From JAKAWQ01 sp035509315 (GTDB taxonomy: Bacteria > Pseudomonadota > Alphaproteobacteria > Acetobacterales > Acetobacteraceae), in NCBI GenBank assembly GCA_035509315.1, contig DATJLS010000022.1:1-64000 (forward strand): DNA of 64,000 bases, in the 5' to 3' direction. The position numbers and the translations under genes are program-made. Below the pieces are notes generated by a model, which was given only the letters and a program-made list of their open reading frames with translations, made no database searches and was not told where the DNA came from. Positions 55,948 to 64,000 of this stretch are shown piece after piece (position 1 is the first letter of the stretch; the number at the start of each line of letters is the position of its first letter).

Positions 55948-56258
55948 GCGGATCGCTGAATGCCGCGGCCAGTGCGGCGAGCGCGGCGGAGGAGTTCGCG
56001 CAATCGCTCGGGCTTCTGCCGGGTGGGGAGACGCCGCCACCTTCCGTTCCGCAGTTCGTTGCCATCGTGACCGGGCCGGCGGATCGGTGGGACACGATCG
56101 CCTTCAAGGCTTACGGAGATCCGACCAAGGTGAGCACGTTGATCCTTGCCAATCCCACGGTTCCGATCTCGCCCGTGCTTCCGCAGGGCATCACGATCTT
56201 CTGCCCGCTGATCCCGGCGCCAGGGCCGGCCGCGGGCACAACCCCGTGGAGTCCGTGA
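55944..56258 (+). CDS. P2 gpX-like tail protein (LysM-like)
   Basis: The 104-residue protein has the LysM-like gpX core: W-D-T-I-A-F-K-A-Y-G-D-P-T, then L-I-L-A-N-P, and P-Q-G-I-T-I-F-C-P. In P2-like phages gpX is part of tail completion or baseplate core. The N-terminus (A-A-S-A-A-S-A-A-E) is Ala-rich. It starts inside the gpU stop. Confidence 0.8.
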   Translation: MSGSLNAAASAASAAEEFAQSLGLLPGGETPPPSVPQFVAIVTGPADRWDTIAFKAYGDPTKVSTLILANPTVPISPVLPQGITIFCPLIPAPGPAAGTTPWSP

Positions 56259-57368
56259 GTGAGCGGCACGACTCTCCCCTGGCAGGCGCCCGCCGGCAGC
56301 GGGAACGCCGTCGCGGTTCCGTCTATCACGGTGGTGCTCAATGGGACCGACATCACGAACACGATCGCGATCGAGCGGCTTGCCTATTCCGAGGCGACGG
56401 GCGGCGAGGTGCCGACCTTCCAGATCGACGTTCAGGACATCGATCAGCGTTGGCAGAACTTCGGCTTCACGCTCGGCAGCGACACGATCACGGGCACGCT
56501 CGGATGGCAGGGCGGCCAGAGCTGGACGACGGGCAGCTTCACGGTCGATGAGCTGGCGCTGAGCACGCCGCCCGATGTGTTCTCCATCATGGCGGTGGAA
56601 GCGGGGCTCAACAACGCCATCCGCACCCGGCAGAGCGTGGCCTATGAGGGGCAAACCCTGACGCAGATAGCCCGAGCGGTTGCGGCGCGGCACGGCATGA
56701 CTGCGGTGACCGCGGCGGTCAGTCCCGATCCTGTCTTTCAGCGCGTGACGCAGCGGATGGAGACGGATATTTCTTTCCTTCTGCGGCTCGCGCACGAGCA
56801 CAATTACGACTTCACGATCCGCGACAACCAACTGATCTTCTTCTCCCGCCCGAGCCTGGAAGCGCAGGCTGTGACGGGGCCGGTGCTGACGCGGCAATTG
56901 CTGCGCACGCAGGCGCGGTGCCGGCGGCAAGGGCTTGGGGAGCTGTCCTACAAGCAGGCGATCGTTCGCTACTTCAACCCTTATGACAAGAGTCTCATCA
57001 CGGCCCAGGCACTCGACCCCACGATGCAGGTCGCGGATTCGCATGTGCTGGTGGTGAGGGTCGAGAACGGGCAGCAGGCGAGCCTCAAGGCGCAGTCCAA
57101 TCTTTGGACCGCCAACATGCGCTCGACCGCGATCGAGTTTCCTCTGGTCGGGACACTGAATTACCGCGCGGGCAACACGGTGAACACTCAGGGCTTCGGG
57201 CTTTGGGACAAGAACACGTATCTCGTGCAGAGGGTCGAGGTGGAGATCACGCCCGAGCAGGGTTTCACCACCGCGCTCGAGTTGCGGACGATCACAAGCC
57301 TTGACGATGGCACGCAAAGCATTGCGAGCCAGGAAGACGTTTCGGCCGATCCGAACGCGGAGGATTGA
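56259..57368 (+). CDS. P2 gpD-like baseplate hub protein
   Basis: The 369-residue protein is a late-control D homologue: P-S-I-T-V-V-L-N-G-T-D-I-T, D-V-Q-D-I-D-Q-R-W, Y-E-G-Q-T-L-T-Q-I-A-R-A-V-A-A-R-H-G, and E-T-D-I-S-F-L-L-R-L-A-H-E-H-N-Y. It forms the hub below the tube and supports the spike. It starts with GTG straight after the gpX stop and ends within the gpV start. Confidence 0.85.
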   Translation: MSGTTLPWQAPAGSGNAVAVPSITVVLNGTDITNTIAIERLAYSEATGGEVPTFQIDVQDIDQRWQNFGFTLGSDTITGTLGWQGGQSWTTGSFTVDELALSTPPDVFSIMAVEAGLNNAIRTRQSVAYEGQTLTQIARAVAARHGMTAVTAAVSPDPVFQRVTQRMETDISFLLRLAHEHNYDFTIRDNQLIFFSRPSLEAQAVTGPVLTRQLLRTQARCRRQGLGELSYKQAIVRYFNPYDKSLITAQALDPTMQVADSHVLVVRVENGQQASLKAQSNLWTANMRSTAIEFPLVGTLNYRAGNTVNTQGFGLWDKNTYLVQRVEVEITPEQGFTTALELRTITSLDDGTQSIASQEDVSADPNAED

Positions 57369-58069
57369 TGAGCATGCGGCCCTATGCGGTGCAGTTTCAT
57401 CCCGTCTTCCGCACGGGGCTGGTGACGGCGCAGAACATCGCGGCCGGGCAGGTGCGGGTGCAGTTCCCGGACCGGGACAACATCGTCTCCTTCTGGCTTC
57501 CGGTGCATGCGCTCGGCACGCAGGACGACAAGTTCTGGTGGATGCCGGATGTCGGGGAACAGGTCGTGGTGCTCATGGACGAGCACGACGAATATGGCAC
57601 CGTGGTCGGCTCCATGTATTCGACCGCTGATAAGCCGCCGAGCTGGGCCGGGCCGAACGTGCGCGGGATCCAATTCAGCGACGGCACGATGATCCGTTAT
57701 GACCGGGCGGCCCACGCTCTTACGGCCGCGCTCGGGACCGGCGGCAGCGCCACGGTGAGCACGCCGTTGGGCAATCAGTTCGTGCTTGGGAACGATGGCA
57801 CCCTGACGTTGCAGGACGAAAAGGGCGCGAGCGTCAAGCTGACGAATGACGGGAATGTGCGTGTCAATGGCAACCTTCTTGTGTCGGGCACCATCGGGAC
57901 TGAGGATGGAGCGTTCGGGAATGGCGACATGACCATCACCGGCACGATCCAGGCGACGGGCGACATCACGGCCGGGCAGGGCGGCAAGAACGTGAGCGCC
58001 TTGAACCATACGCATGGCGGCGTCGAGACCGGCGGCGGGAGCACCGCTTCGCCGAACGCGGGCACCTGA
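57368..58069 (+). CDS. P2 gpV-like baseplate spike protein
   Basis: The 233-residue protein has an OB-like N-terminal part (G-L-V-T-A-Q, V-R-V-Q-F-P-D, W-L-P-V-H, W-W-M-P-D-V-G-E-Q-V-V-V-L-M-D), then repeating beta strands (L-T-N-D-G-N-V-R-V-N-G-N) and a C-terminal A-L-N-H-T-H-G-G with His residues that may bind a metal at the tip. It pierces the outer membrane. TGATG overlap with gpD. Confidence 0.88.
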   Translation: MSMRPYAVQFHPVFRTGLVTAQNIAAGQVRVQFPDRDNIVSFWLPVHALGTQDDKFWWMPDVGEQVVVLMDEHDEYGTVVGSMYSTADKPPSWAGPNVRGIQFSDGTMIRYDRAAHALTAALGTGGSATVSTPLGNQFVLGNDGTLTLQDEKGASVKLTNDGNVRVNGNLLVSGTIGTEDGAFGNGDMTITGTIQATGDITAGQGGKNVSALNHTHGGVETGGGSTASPNAGT

Positions 58070-58521
58070 TGTCCGGCGCTTCCGTGACCCTCGCCGATGT
58101 CACTTCGGCGAGCTGGTCGCTCGAGCTTGATTCCACCGCGGGCGGCGGTGCGGGCAGCGGCATCGGGCAGGTGGTGCAGGGGCTCGCGGATATCGATCAG
58201 TGCATCCGGATCATTCTCGGCACGCTGCCGGGCGAGGACCCGTTTCGGCCGACGTTCGGGTGCGACCTGACGCAATATATCGACCGGCCGTTGCCGGCGG
58301 CGCTGCCGGCGATCATCGGGGTGGTGACGCAGGCGATCGAGACCTGGGAGCCGCGCGTCAAGGTGCTTGGGGTGACGGCGACGCCGGCCGGTGCCGCGGC
58401 GCCGGGAACGATCGATGTGAGCGTGCAATGGCAGGTTGACCTCGGCACGACGCTCGCGCCGGGGCAGAGCGCGATCGGTGGGGCTGGCCCCCTGACAACG
58501 ACGGTGAGCATCTTCGGATGA
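58069..58521 (+). CDS. gpW/gp25-like baseplate protein
   Basis: The 150-residue protein has a gp25 wedge pattern: V-V-Q-G-L-A-D-I-D-Q-C-I-R-I-I-L, T-L-P-G-E-D-P-F-R-P-T-F-G-C-D-L, then A-I-I-G-V-V-T-Q-A-I-E. It links the baseplate wedges to the hub. It overlaps gpV by one base and gpJ by four. Confidence 0.85.
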   Translation: MSGASVTLADVTSASWSLELDSTAGGGAGSGIGQVVQGLADIDQCIRIILGTLPGEDPFRPTFGCDLTQYIDRPLPAALPAIIGVVTQAIETWEPRVKVLGVTATPAGAAAPGTIDVSVQWQVDLGTTLAPGQSAIGGAGPLTTTVSIFG

Positions 58522-59744
58522 GCGGAACAGCATCGAATCCGGCCAACAGCCTTCCGACCCCGGTTTTCGTGACGGATGCGGACGGCCTCGACCCGAACCT
58601 GATCCTGGCCGATATGATCACGCTCTTTCAGAACGTGACCGGGCGCACGCTCTTTCCGGCGCAGGTCGAGCGGTTGCTGATCAACCTCTATGCCTATCGC
58701 GAGGCGCTGGTGCGCTCGGCGATCCAGTTCACCGGCCAGCAAAACCTTCTCGCTTTCGCGAGCTTTCCGGTGATCGATTACCTCGGCCAGCTTGTCGGCG
58801 TGACGCGGCTGGCGGGCGTGGCGGCGACGACCACGCTGCAATTCACGCTGACCGGGCCGCTCACGGTGGACGTGACGATCCCAGCCGGGACGCAGGTGGG
58901 CACGAGCGACGGGAGCTTTCTGTTCGCGACCAATACGGCGCTGACGATCCCGATCGGCAGCACCACGGGGAGCGTGCTTGCGACCTGCACCCTTGCGGGC
59001 AGCGGCGGCAACGGCTTCCTGCCCGGCCAGGTGAATGTGATGGTCGGGGGCAACGCGCTGGTGGCGAGCGTCGCCAACACCACCACGAGCGCGGGCGGAT
59101 CGGAGACGGAGACGGACGATCATCTGCGCGCGCGCATCCAGGCCGCGCCGAACCAGTTCTCCACCGCCGGGCCGAGCGGGGCCTATCGGTTCTTCACGCT
59201 CTCCGCCGATCCGACCATCATCGATGCGGAGATCGCGAGCCCGGTTCCGGGCACGGTCGCGGTGTTCGTGCTGACGGGGCCGATCACGGTGCAGCCGGCG
59301 CCGGCCCCGAACAGCGTGGGCATTCCGTCACAGACCATCCTCAATGAAGTGGTGGCGGCGCTCAATCAGAAGACGGTGCGGCCGCTCACCGACACGGTGC
59401 AGGTCTTTGCCGTGACCGAGGTGGATTACCAGGTCACGGCGACGGTGACGCTGTTCGCCGACGCGGACCCGACCTCGACCGAGGCCGCCTGCCAGAGCGC
59501 GGCGACGGAGCTTGCGATCAACCTCGCGAGCAGCGTGGGCAACGACGTGGTGCCGAGCCAATGGACGGGCGTGCTTTCCGTGGCGGGGGTCTATGACGTG
59601 GACCTGACCATCACCGCCACCGTGAACGGCGCGGCGCTGACGCCGACCGCGGACGGGCGCTTCGTGATGCAGCCGGGCCAGTGGGCCAATTGCACCGCGC
59701 TCAACCTGACCTTCGTGCTCGGGACCGAGAATGAGCCGGCATGA
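58518..59744 (+). CDS. gpJ-like baseplate wedge protein
   Basis: The 408-residue protein matches baseplate J proteins: L-I-N-L-Y-A-Y-R-E-A-L, then I-D-Y-L-G-Q-L-V-G-V-T-R, I-P-A-G-T-Q-V-G, E-T-E-T-D-D-H-L-R-A-R-I, and G-P-S-G-A-Y-R-F. It is the wedge protein that holds gpI and fibres. ATGA overlaps on both sides. Confidence 0.88.
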   Translation: MSGTASNPANSLPTPVFVTDADGLDPNLILADMITLFQNVTGRTLFPAQVERLLINLYAYREALVRSAIQFTGQQNLLAFASFPVIDYLGQLVGVTRLAGVAATTTLQFTLTGPLTVDVTIPAGTQVGTSDGSFLFATNTALTIPIGSTTGSVLATCTLAGSGGNGFLPGQVNVMVGGNALVASVANTTTSAGGSETETDDHLRARIQAAPNQFSTAGPSGAYRFFTLSADPTIIDAEIASPVPGTVAVFVLTGPITVQPAPAPNSVGIPSQTILNEVVAALNQKTVRPLTDTVQVFAVTEVDYQVTATVTLFADADPTSTEAACQSAATELAINLASSVGNDVVPSQWTGVLSVAGVYDVDLTITATVNGAALTPTADGRFVMQPGQWANCTALNLTFVLGTENEPA

Positions 59745-60595
59745 GCGATAATGTTGGCGGCAGCCTCGTCGCGCCTTCGTCCATCAACGATCTGAGGACA
59801 AAGGCGCATCTTCAGATCGGCCAGCGGCTTGGCAATATCAGCCTTGTGCCGCTCCTGATCTACACCTTTCTCGAGACGCCGCCTTCGCTCATTCCGTTCC
59901 TGGCCTGGCAGTTCGATATCGTCGCACCCTGGTGGCAGCTTCTCACGGGGCCGGAATCGCAGCTCACGATCATCAGGCAGGCGATCCAGCTTCACCGCTT
60001 CAAGGGCACGGTCTTCGCGATCGAGTCCATCATGGCCGGGCTCGGGTTTCAGGCGCCGGTCATCCAGGAAGGCGAGGCCACGTGGGGTGGGGCGACCTTC
60101 CCGCCGAGCCAGGGATGGGCCTTGTTCCGCGTGATCGTGCCCAAGGCCGCCATCACGCTCGCGAGCCCGCAGCCGGCCGAATGGGATGCGGTGAGCGACG
60201 TGGACATGCTGCTCGATATCGACGGGATCGAGCAGGCAAGCGGCATCGCGGGCGCGGTGGTGACGGCGACGATCGAGACGCAGGCGGTCTCGGCGATCAA
60301 CTTCTTCAAGCCGGAGCGGTCCCTTCTCGATTCGCTCTGGTTCCAGGAATTGCCGATCGACGAGCCCGCGCTTGGGATGAGAGACTTCATCACGCTCAAG
60401 GCCGGGAACAGCGTGCTCGAGCCGCCGATCTTCGTTTCCGACATCGTGACCGTGCCGGCCTGGGCGGTGAGCGATGCCAAGAGCACCGCGCCGCTCTATT
60501 CGGCGCATTTCTTCCATGCCGGCATCACCTACGGCGCGAACGAGCCCGCGGTGGTGGATAGCGGCATCGTCATCAACGGAACCCCAACGGAGTGA
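59741..60595 (+). CDS. gpI-like tail protein
   Basis: The 284-residue protein is a tail protein I homologue, with P-S-L-I-P-F-L-A-W-Q-F near residue 50, then I-R-Q-A-I-Q-L-H-R-F-K-G-T, and G-L-G-F-Q-A. It attaches fibres to the wedge. The start overlaps gpJ by four bases and the fibre gene follows after three bases. Confidence 0.85.
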   Translation: MSDNVGGSLVAPSSINDLRTKAHLQIGQRLGNISLVPLLIYTFLETPPSLIPFLAWQFDIVAPWWQLLTGPESQLTIIRQAIQLHRFKGTVFAIESIMAGLGFQAPVIQEGEATWGGATFPPSQGWALFRVIVPKAAITLASPQPAEWDAVSDVDMLLDIDGIEQASGIAGAVVTATIETQAVSAINFFKPERSLLDSLWFQELPIDEPALGMRDFITLKAGNSVLEPPIFVSDIVTVPAWAVSDAKSTAPLYSAHFFHAGITYGANEPAVVDSGIVINGTPTE

Positions 60596-60598
60596 CGC

Positions 60599-61432
60599 AT
60601 GAGAAGGCCGACCGGCCGCTTCCGCATCTGGCGGAACGGCGTGCTGATGTGCGAGCGCGACAATCTGGTGGTGAATGCGGGGCTTCCGGCCTTTGCCGAG
60701 CAGGCGGCGGGCGGCAACGGGTTTCAGGTGGCGGCGGTGGGTTATGGATCGGGCAGCGCCGCGCCCACCGCGAACGACACCGATCTCACGCTCGCGCCGA
60801 AATACTACAACGCGGTGCAGGGATCGGCCTTCCCGAGCGCGGGGACGGTGCAGTTCAGCTTCGCCTTGCAGGCGAGCGATTTTGCCGCTTCGGGGCTCAA
60901 TATCCAGGAGATCGGGCTGTTCGCGAATCCGGCGGGCGCGCAGCTTCCGGCCGCGATCGGCTTTGCCTTCCCGGCCTGGGCCGCGAACAGCAACCAGCCG
61001 GTGGGGAACATCGTGCGCGACGCGGTCGGGCACCCGTTCCGCTCGACCACGCCGCCGAGCTGGACGGCGAGCACGGCGAAGGCGGCCGGCAATCTCATCA
61101 TCGACAGCAACGGCAACCTTCAGCAATGCACCACCGCCGGCACCACGGGAACGAGCGAGCCCGCCTTCGCGACCGCGGTGGGCGGCAAGACCAATGACGG
61201 CACCGTCGTCTGGACCTGCGCCGCGCTCGCCGGCTACACGCCGACGACCGGCGCGGCCATGCCTTCCTTCAACATCTCGGCGATCGGCGCGCTCACCTTC
61301 GACAACACGGTGGCCTGGTCCTACCTCGCGGGGCTGGTGGTGCCGCAGCCGATGATCGCGCACGCGACGGTGCCGGCCTTCATGTTCTCCGGCATCGCGA
61401 ACTATTCCGGCACCTGGGCCTTGACCTTCTGA
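60599..61432 (+). CDS. tail fibre-like protein with inserted module
   Basis: The 277-residue protein has F-R-I-W-R-N-G-V-L and V-V-N-A-G-L-P-A-F-A-E-Q near its start, and V-A-A-V-G-Y-G-S-G-S, seen in adaptor-type fibre proteins. Residues 151-212 are a W-T-A-S-T-A-K module ending N-D-G-T-V-V-W-T, also found in the sheath and tailspike. It may contact the host surface or link gpI with the spike. ATG 60599 is three bases after gpI. Confidence 0.7.
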   Translation: MRRPTGRFRIWRNGVLMCERDNLVVNAGLPAFAEQAAGGNGFQVAAVGYGSGSAAPTANDTDLTLAPKYYNAVQGSAFPSAGTVQFSFALQASDFAASGLNIQEIGLFANPAGAQLPAAIGFAFPAWAANSNQPVGNIVRDAVGHPFRSTTPPSWTASTAKAAGNLIIDSNGNLQQCTTAGTTGTSEPAFATAVGGKTNDGTVVWTCAALAGYTPTTGAAMPSFNISAIGALTFDNTVAWSYLAGLVVPQPMIAHATVPAFMFSGIANYSGTWALTF

Positions 61433-61441
61433 GGGCGGACG

Positions 61442-62131
61442 ATGAGCGGAACCCTGATCGACAGCGCCGCCTACACGCCGAACTCCGTCCCCTCCCTCCT
61501 GCAGACGGATGCGGTGGAAGGGCAGGGCGCCGGCGCTTCCCATGGCGGCATCGGCAACTCCAATGCCGCTTCGCAGACCCTTGCGAACCGCACCGCCTTT
61601 CTCTTCGGGCGGCAGAACACGAACATCGCCAATATCGCGACGCTGCAAGGGCAGATGTCGCAGGTTCTCAATGTGAACCTGCAACCGCATTCGGTGCGGA
61701 ATTTCTTCCTTCAGACTTTCCCCGCCGGGACGCTCCTGGGGAACAATTCCGGCGCCGCCAATCTCCTGACCGCGAACTTCACTCTTCCCTCGCAGTCCAC
61801 CACCGGCATGTTTCGCATTTTCTGCCGGGCGACATTTCAGGGCTCGATTTCCGCGACTGAGGGTGGCGGCATCGGCGCTTCCACCATGGGGATCCGATTG
61901 GCCGAGAACTCGAACGATGGGCAGGATGTGTTCCATGACATAAGCTCCCACCTGATTTGCGGGTTTCCGGCGGATACCTTCGGTATTGCCGAAGGCGATT
62001 TCGCGCAGGCTCTTTACGCGCCGGGCCAAAGCTCAAGCATGGTCCTGCAATTCAATGCCGACTTCACGGGGCTGATCGATACCATCGCCGTGCTGCAGGC
62101 ATCGATCACTCTGACCGCGGTTCCGGGGTGA
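61442..62131 (+). CDS. tail fibre or tail-tip protein, unknown subtype
   Basis: The 229-residue protein has an early helix region (Q-T-L-A-N-R-T-A-F-L-F-G-R-Q-N-T-N) and a beta-rich second half (G-M-F-R-I-F-C-R-A-T-F, F-N-A-D-F-T-G). The N-A-A-S-Q-T-L-A-N-R motif is common in fibre proteins. It lies between the two other receptor-binding candidates, so it may be part of the fibre set. No enzymatic motif is visible. Confidence 0.6.
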   Translation: MSGTLIDSAAYTPNSVPSLLQTDAVEGQGAGASHGGIGNSNAASQTLANRTAFLFGRQNTNIANIATLQGQMSQVLNVNLQPHSVRNFFLQTFPAGTLLGNNSGAANLLTANFTLPSQSTTGMFRIFCRATFQGSISATEGGGIGASTMGIRLAENSNDGQDVFHDISSHLICGFPADTFGIAEGDFAQALYAPGQSSSMVLQFNADFTGLIDTIAVLQASITLTAVPG

Positions 62132-62137
62132 CGTGAG

Positions 62138-64000
62138 ATGAGCGAGACCTTCTCCCCCATTCCGAACTTCTCCGGCGTCAATGCCGGGCAGCAATTCCGC
62201 CAGGCGGTGAATGAAGCGTTGGGCGGCTCCGCGCCGATCTCGCCCGTGATCGCGGGCGGCAGCATGACGGGCGGCACCATCAGCGGGGCCAATCTCTCCG
62301 CCGCCGTGGCCGCGGCCATGCTGACCGATGCGGCCGAGCGCACGCTGGCGGCGCGGGCGACGGATGCGGTCAATTTCGCGGATTATCAGGGCGCCGATCC
62401 GACCGGGGCTGCCGATATGGCGGCGCTGGTCGATCAGGCGCTCACCGATGCGCGGGCGCAGAAGAAGGCGCTGCGCTTCCCGGCCGGGACCTGGGGGCTG
62501 GCCTCGGCCGCCACGATCCAGGCGGGCGACGTGATCGTGGGCGACGGGCCGGAGAGCGTGCTGCAATATATCGGCCCCGTGGGCGGAAACATGGGCGCGG
62601 GCGTGCCCACCGTGCTTTCGACGGCGATTGCGTCCGGCGCGATCAATCCGCCCGCTTCGGGCGCGCCGCTCGTGATCTCGAACATTCATGTGGTCGGGCC
62701 GTGGAACGGCACGAATGTGACGACAGAGCTTGCCGGCCCGATGATCCGGGTGCAGGCGATCGATTCGGTGCTCTTCGATCGCGTCTTCGTGGAGAACGCA
62801 ACGAATGTCTCGATCAGCGCGGCCTTCTGCCGCCGCGTGCGGGCGGCCAACTGCAAGATCCGCAATGGCGCGCGGGACGGCATCCAGTGCGAAGGCTCCG
62901 CGATGGTGGAGATCATCGGCGGCGAGTTCGACCATATCGACGACAACTACATCTCCGCCCATTCCAACACCGGGCAGGCATGGGCGCTGGTCTCGGGCGT
63001 CAACATCATCGGCACGCGAGCCTCGGATGTCGGCGGGATTTCCTGCCAGGGCGCGCGGCGGATCAACATTCTGGGCAACGTGATCGAGCGGCCGAAGCAG
63101 GTGGGGATCGAGGTGGCCTTCGTCGGGCTCAACCTGGCGGAGGGGGAGAGCGCGGCGCTGGCGGTGCGGATCGCCGGCAATGTGATCACCGACTGCATCA
63201 ACCGCCAGAACATCGACGGGCTCGATACCGAGTGCAATTACATCGCGATCGGCTCGGTGCCGGCGCAGGCGGGCGCGGCGGCGGCTTCGCCGGGCGTGCC
63301 GGGAACCAACACCACGATCCTGCCGCTGATCTGGCAGCCGGACCTTGCCGTGGCGCTGACGAACAGCCTGGGCCAGCCGGTGCAGACGATCGACGCGAAC
63401 GGCAATATTCAGCGCGTGACCACGGCCGGCACCACGGGCGCGAGCCTGCTCGCGTTCAACGCGGCTGTGGGCGGCACCACGGCGGACGGGACGGTGACCT
63501 GGACCAATGCGGGCTCGGGCATCGTCGCGGCGCGGGTTGCGGCGGGGCGGCTTTGGATGGCGGACAGGGCCTTCGTGATCGGCGCGCATATCGTGGACGC
63601 CAACGGCAACGTTCAGCAATGCACGGTCTCGGGTGTGTCGGGCGCGGCGATACCGGCATTCGCGCCAGCGGCGGGCGGGACGACGGCGGACGGGACCGTG
63701 ACCTGGACCAATGCGGGGGCGAACGGGCAGAGTGTGCCGGTGGCGCCTTACGCTTCGTTCAATGCGATGAAGACGGCGCCGACCGATACGGCGACCCCGC
63801 TGCCGCCGGGCTGGGCGATCGAGGTGACGCACAATCTCTGCATGCGCACGCTCGACCCGACCGCGAACCTGGCTTACGCGGCGAGCAATGCGGGCGGCGA
63901 GGCCATGTTCACGCGGAACGGATTGCTCAACCCGCTTCTCGGCAGTGTGGAGCTGGTGAGCGAGGCGCATGGCGTGCATCTCTTCAGCTTCGCCGCGATC
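62138..64000 (+). CDS. tailspike-like beta-helix protein, truncated at the window end
   Basis: The frame opens at ATG 62138 and runs 621 codons to the window edge with no stop. From residue 85 it has the pectate-lyase-like start Y-Q-G-A-D-P-T-G-A-A-D-M-A-A-L-V, followed by R-F-P-A-G-T-W. Right-handed beta-helix repeats follow (G-V-N-I-I-G-T-R-A, I-N-I-L-G-N-V-I-E, V-R-I-A-G-N-V-I-T). Two copies of the inserted module lie at about residues 396-460 and 475-528. It probably binds or cuts a surface polysaccharide of the host. The end is missing, so the catalytic class is open. Confidence 0.8.
   Translation, partial: MSETFSPIPNFSGVNAGQQFRQAVNEALGGSAPISPVIAGGSMTGGTISGANLSAAVAAAMLTDAAERTLAARATDAVNFADYQGADPTGAADMAALVDQALTDARAQKKALRFPAGTWGLASAATIQAGDVIVGDGPESVLQYIGPVGGNMGAGVPTVLSTAIASGAINPPASGAPLVISNIHVVGPWNGTNVTTELAGPMIRVQAIDSVLFDRVFVENATNVSISAAFCRRVRAANCKIRNGARDGIQCEGSAMVEIIGGEFDHIDDNYISAHSNTGQAWALVSGVNIIGTRASDVGGISCQGARRINILGNVIERPKQVGIEVAFVGLNLAEGESAALAVRIAGNVITDCINRQNIDGLDTECNYIAIGSVPAQAGAAAASPGVPGTNTTILPLIWQPDLAVALTNSLGQPVQTIDANGNIQRVTTAGTTGASLLAFNAAVGGTTADGTVTWTNAGSGIVAARVAAGRLWMADRAFVIGAHIVDANGNVQQCTVSGVSGAAIPAFAPAAGGTTADGTVTWTNAGANGQSVPVAPYASFNAMKTAPTDTATPLPPGWAIEVTHNLCMRTLDPTANLAYAASNAGGEAMFTRNGLLNPLLGSVELVSEAHGVHLFSFAAI

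Larger units (their letters stand above)
36765..64000. mobile_element. contractile-tailed (myovirus-like) prophage, right end not in the window
   Basis: From the repressor at 36765 to the window edge all genes look phage-derived. In order they are repressor, early genes, terminase, portal, protease/scaffold, capsid, connector and tail-completion proteins, sheath, tube, lysis-type genes, chaperone, tape measure, P2-like baseplate set, fibres and tailspike. The left boundary is the 18-base gap after the Crp/Fnr gene; no tRNA or duplicated att sequence was found there. No integrase or replication genes are visible, so they lie to the right or are lacking. Confidence 0.9.

Noticed and set aside
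62033..63979. 648-codon minus-strand frame opposite the tailspike
   Set aside because: Arg/His-rich antisense product without motifs. The plus strand continues the phage operon and shows beta-helix repeats.
36765..64000. Tailocin (headless tail particle)
   Set aside because: Terminase, portal, protease and capsid genes are all present and look intact.

Overview
The window is GC-rich alphaproteobacterial DNA, most probably from the Acetobacteraceae. The reasons are a CycM-type membrane cytochrome c, the prmC-DUF4167 pair, metZ behind a SAM-II riboswitch, a FixJ regulator and the gene style. The family assignment is inference. About 36.7 kb of chromosome is followed by at least 27 kb of a contractile-tailed prophage that runs off the right edge.

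Chromosome, 1-36746. The end of a GMC oxidoreductase is followed by a VOC protein with a small membrane protein, a DJ-1/PfpI protein, an ICMT-like methyltransferase and a haloalkane dehalogenase with a complete catalytic pentad. Next come gltD-gltB (glutamate synthase), a CHRD protein, gltX, a small lipoprotein, pheA, a membrane cytochrome c and hisN. A 178-bp MITE-like element lies just upstream of a translationally coupled yejABEF peptide importer that ends in a NIPSNAP gene. MscS, FUSC, folE, apaG and metZ follow, metZ with an upstream SAM-II riboswitch, then tRNA-Gly(CCC), a PHP-UvrD fusion helicase, DUF4167 and prmC, and a patatin. A respiratory and regulatory group closes the chromosomal part: a DoxX-NDH-2 fusion, an orphan FixJ and a divergent Crp/Fnr regulator.

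Prophage, 36765 to beyond 64000. A LexA-like (S24) repressor faces rightward genes across back-to-back promoters and two matching operator-like dyads. Then come two small early genes, terminase, portal, a protease-scaffold-like protein, capsid, connector and tail-completion proteins, contractile sheath and tube. A lysis-type block (small membrane proteins, GH108 muramidase, lipoprotein, papain-like protein) sits inside the tail genes. It is followed by a tail assembly chaperone with a likely -1 frame extension, a short tape measure, P2-like gpU, gpX, gpD, gpV, gpW, gpJ and gpI homologues, two fibre-like proteins and a beta-helix tailspike cut by the window end. No integrase, excisionase or replication gene is visible. 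Nearly all morphogenesis genes overlap by 1-4 bases, so the block reads as one transcription unit.

The most distinctive signal is a roughly 60-residue module that recurs five times in four structural proteins of the prophage (connector, sheath, fibre, tailspike).
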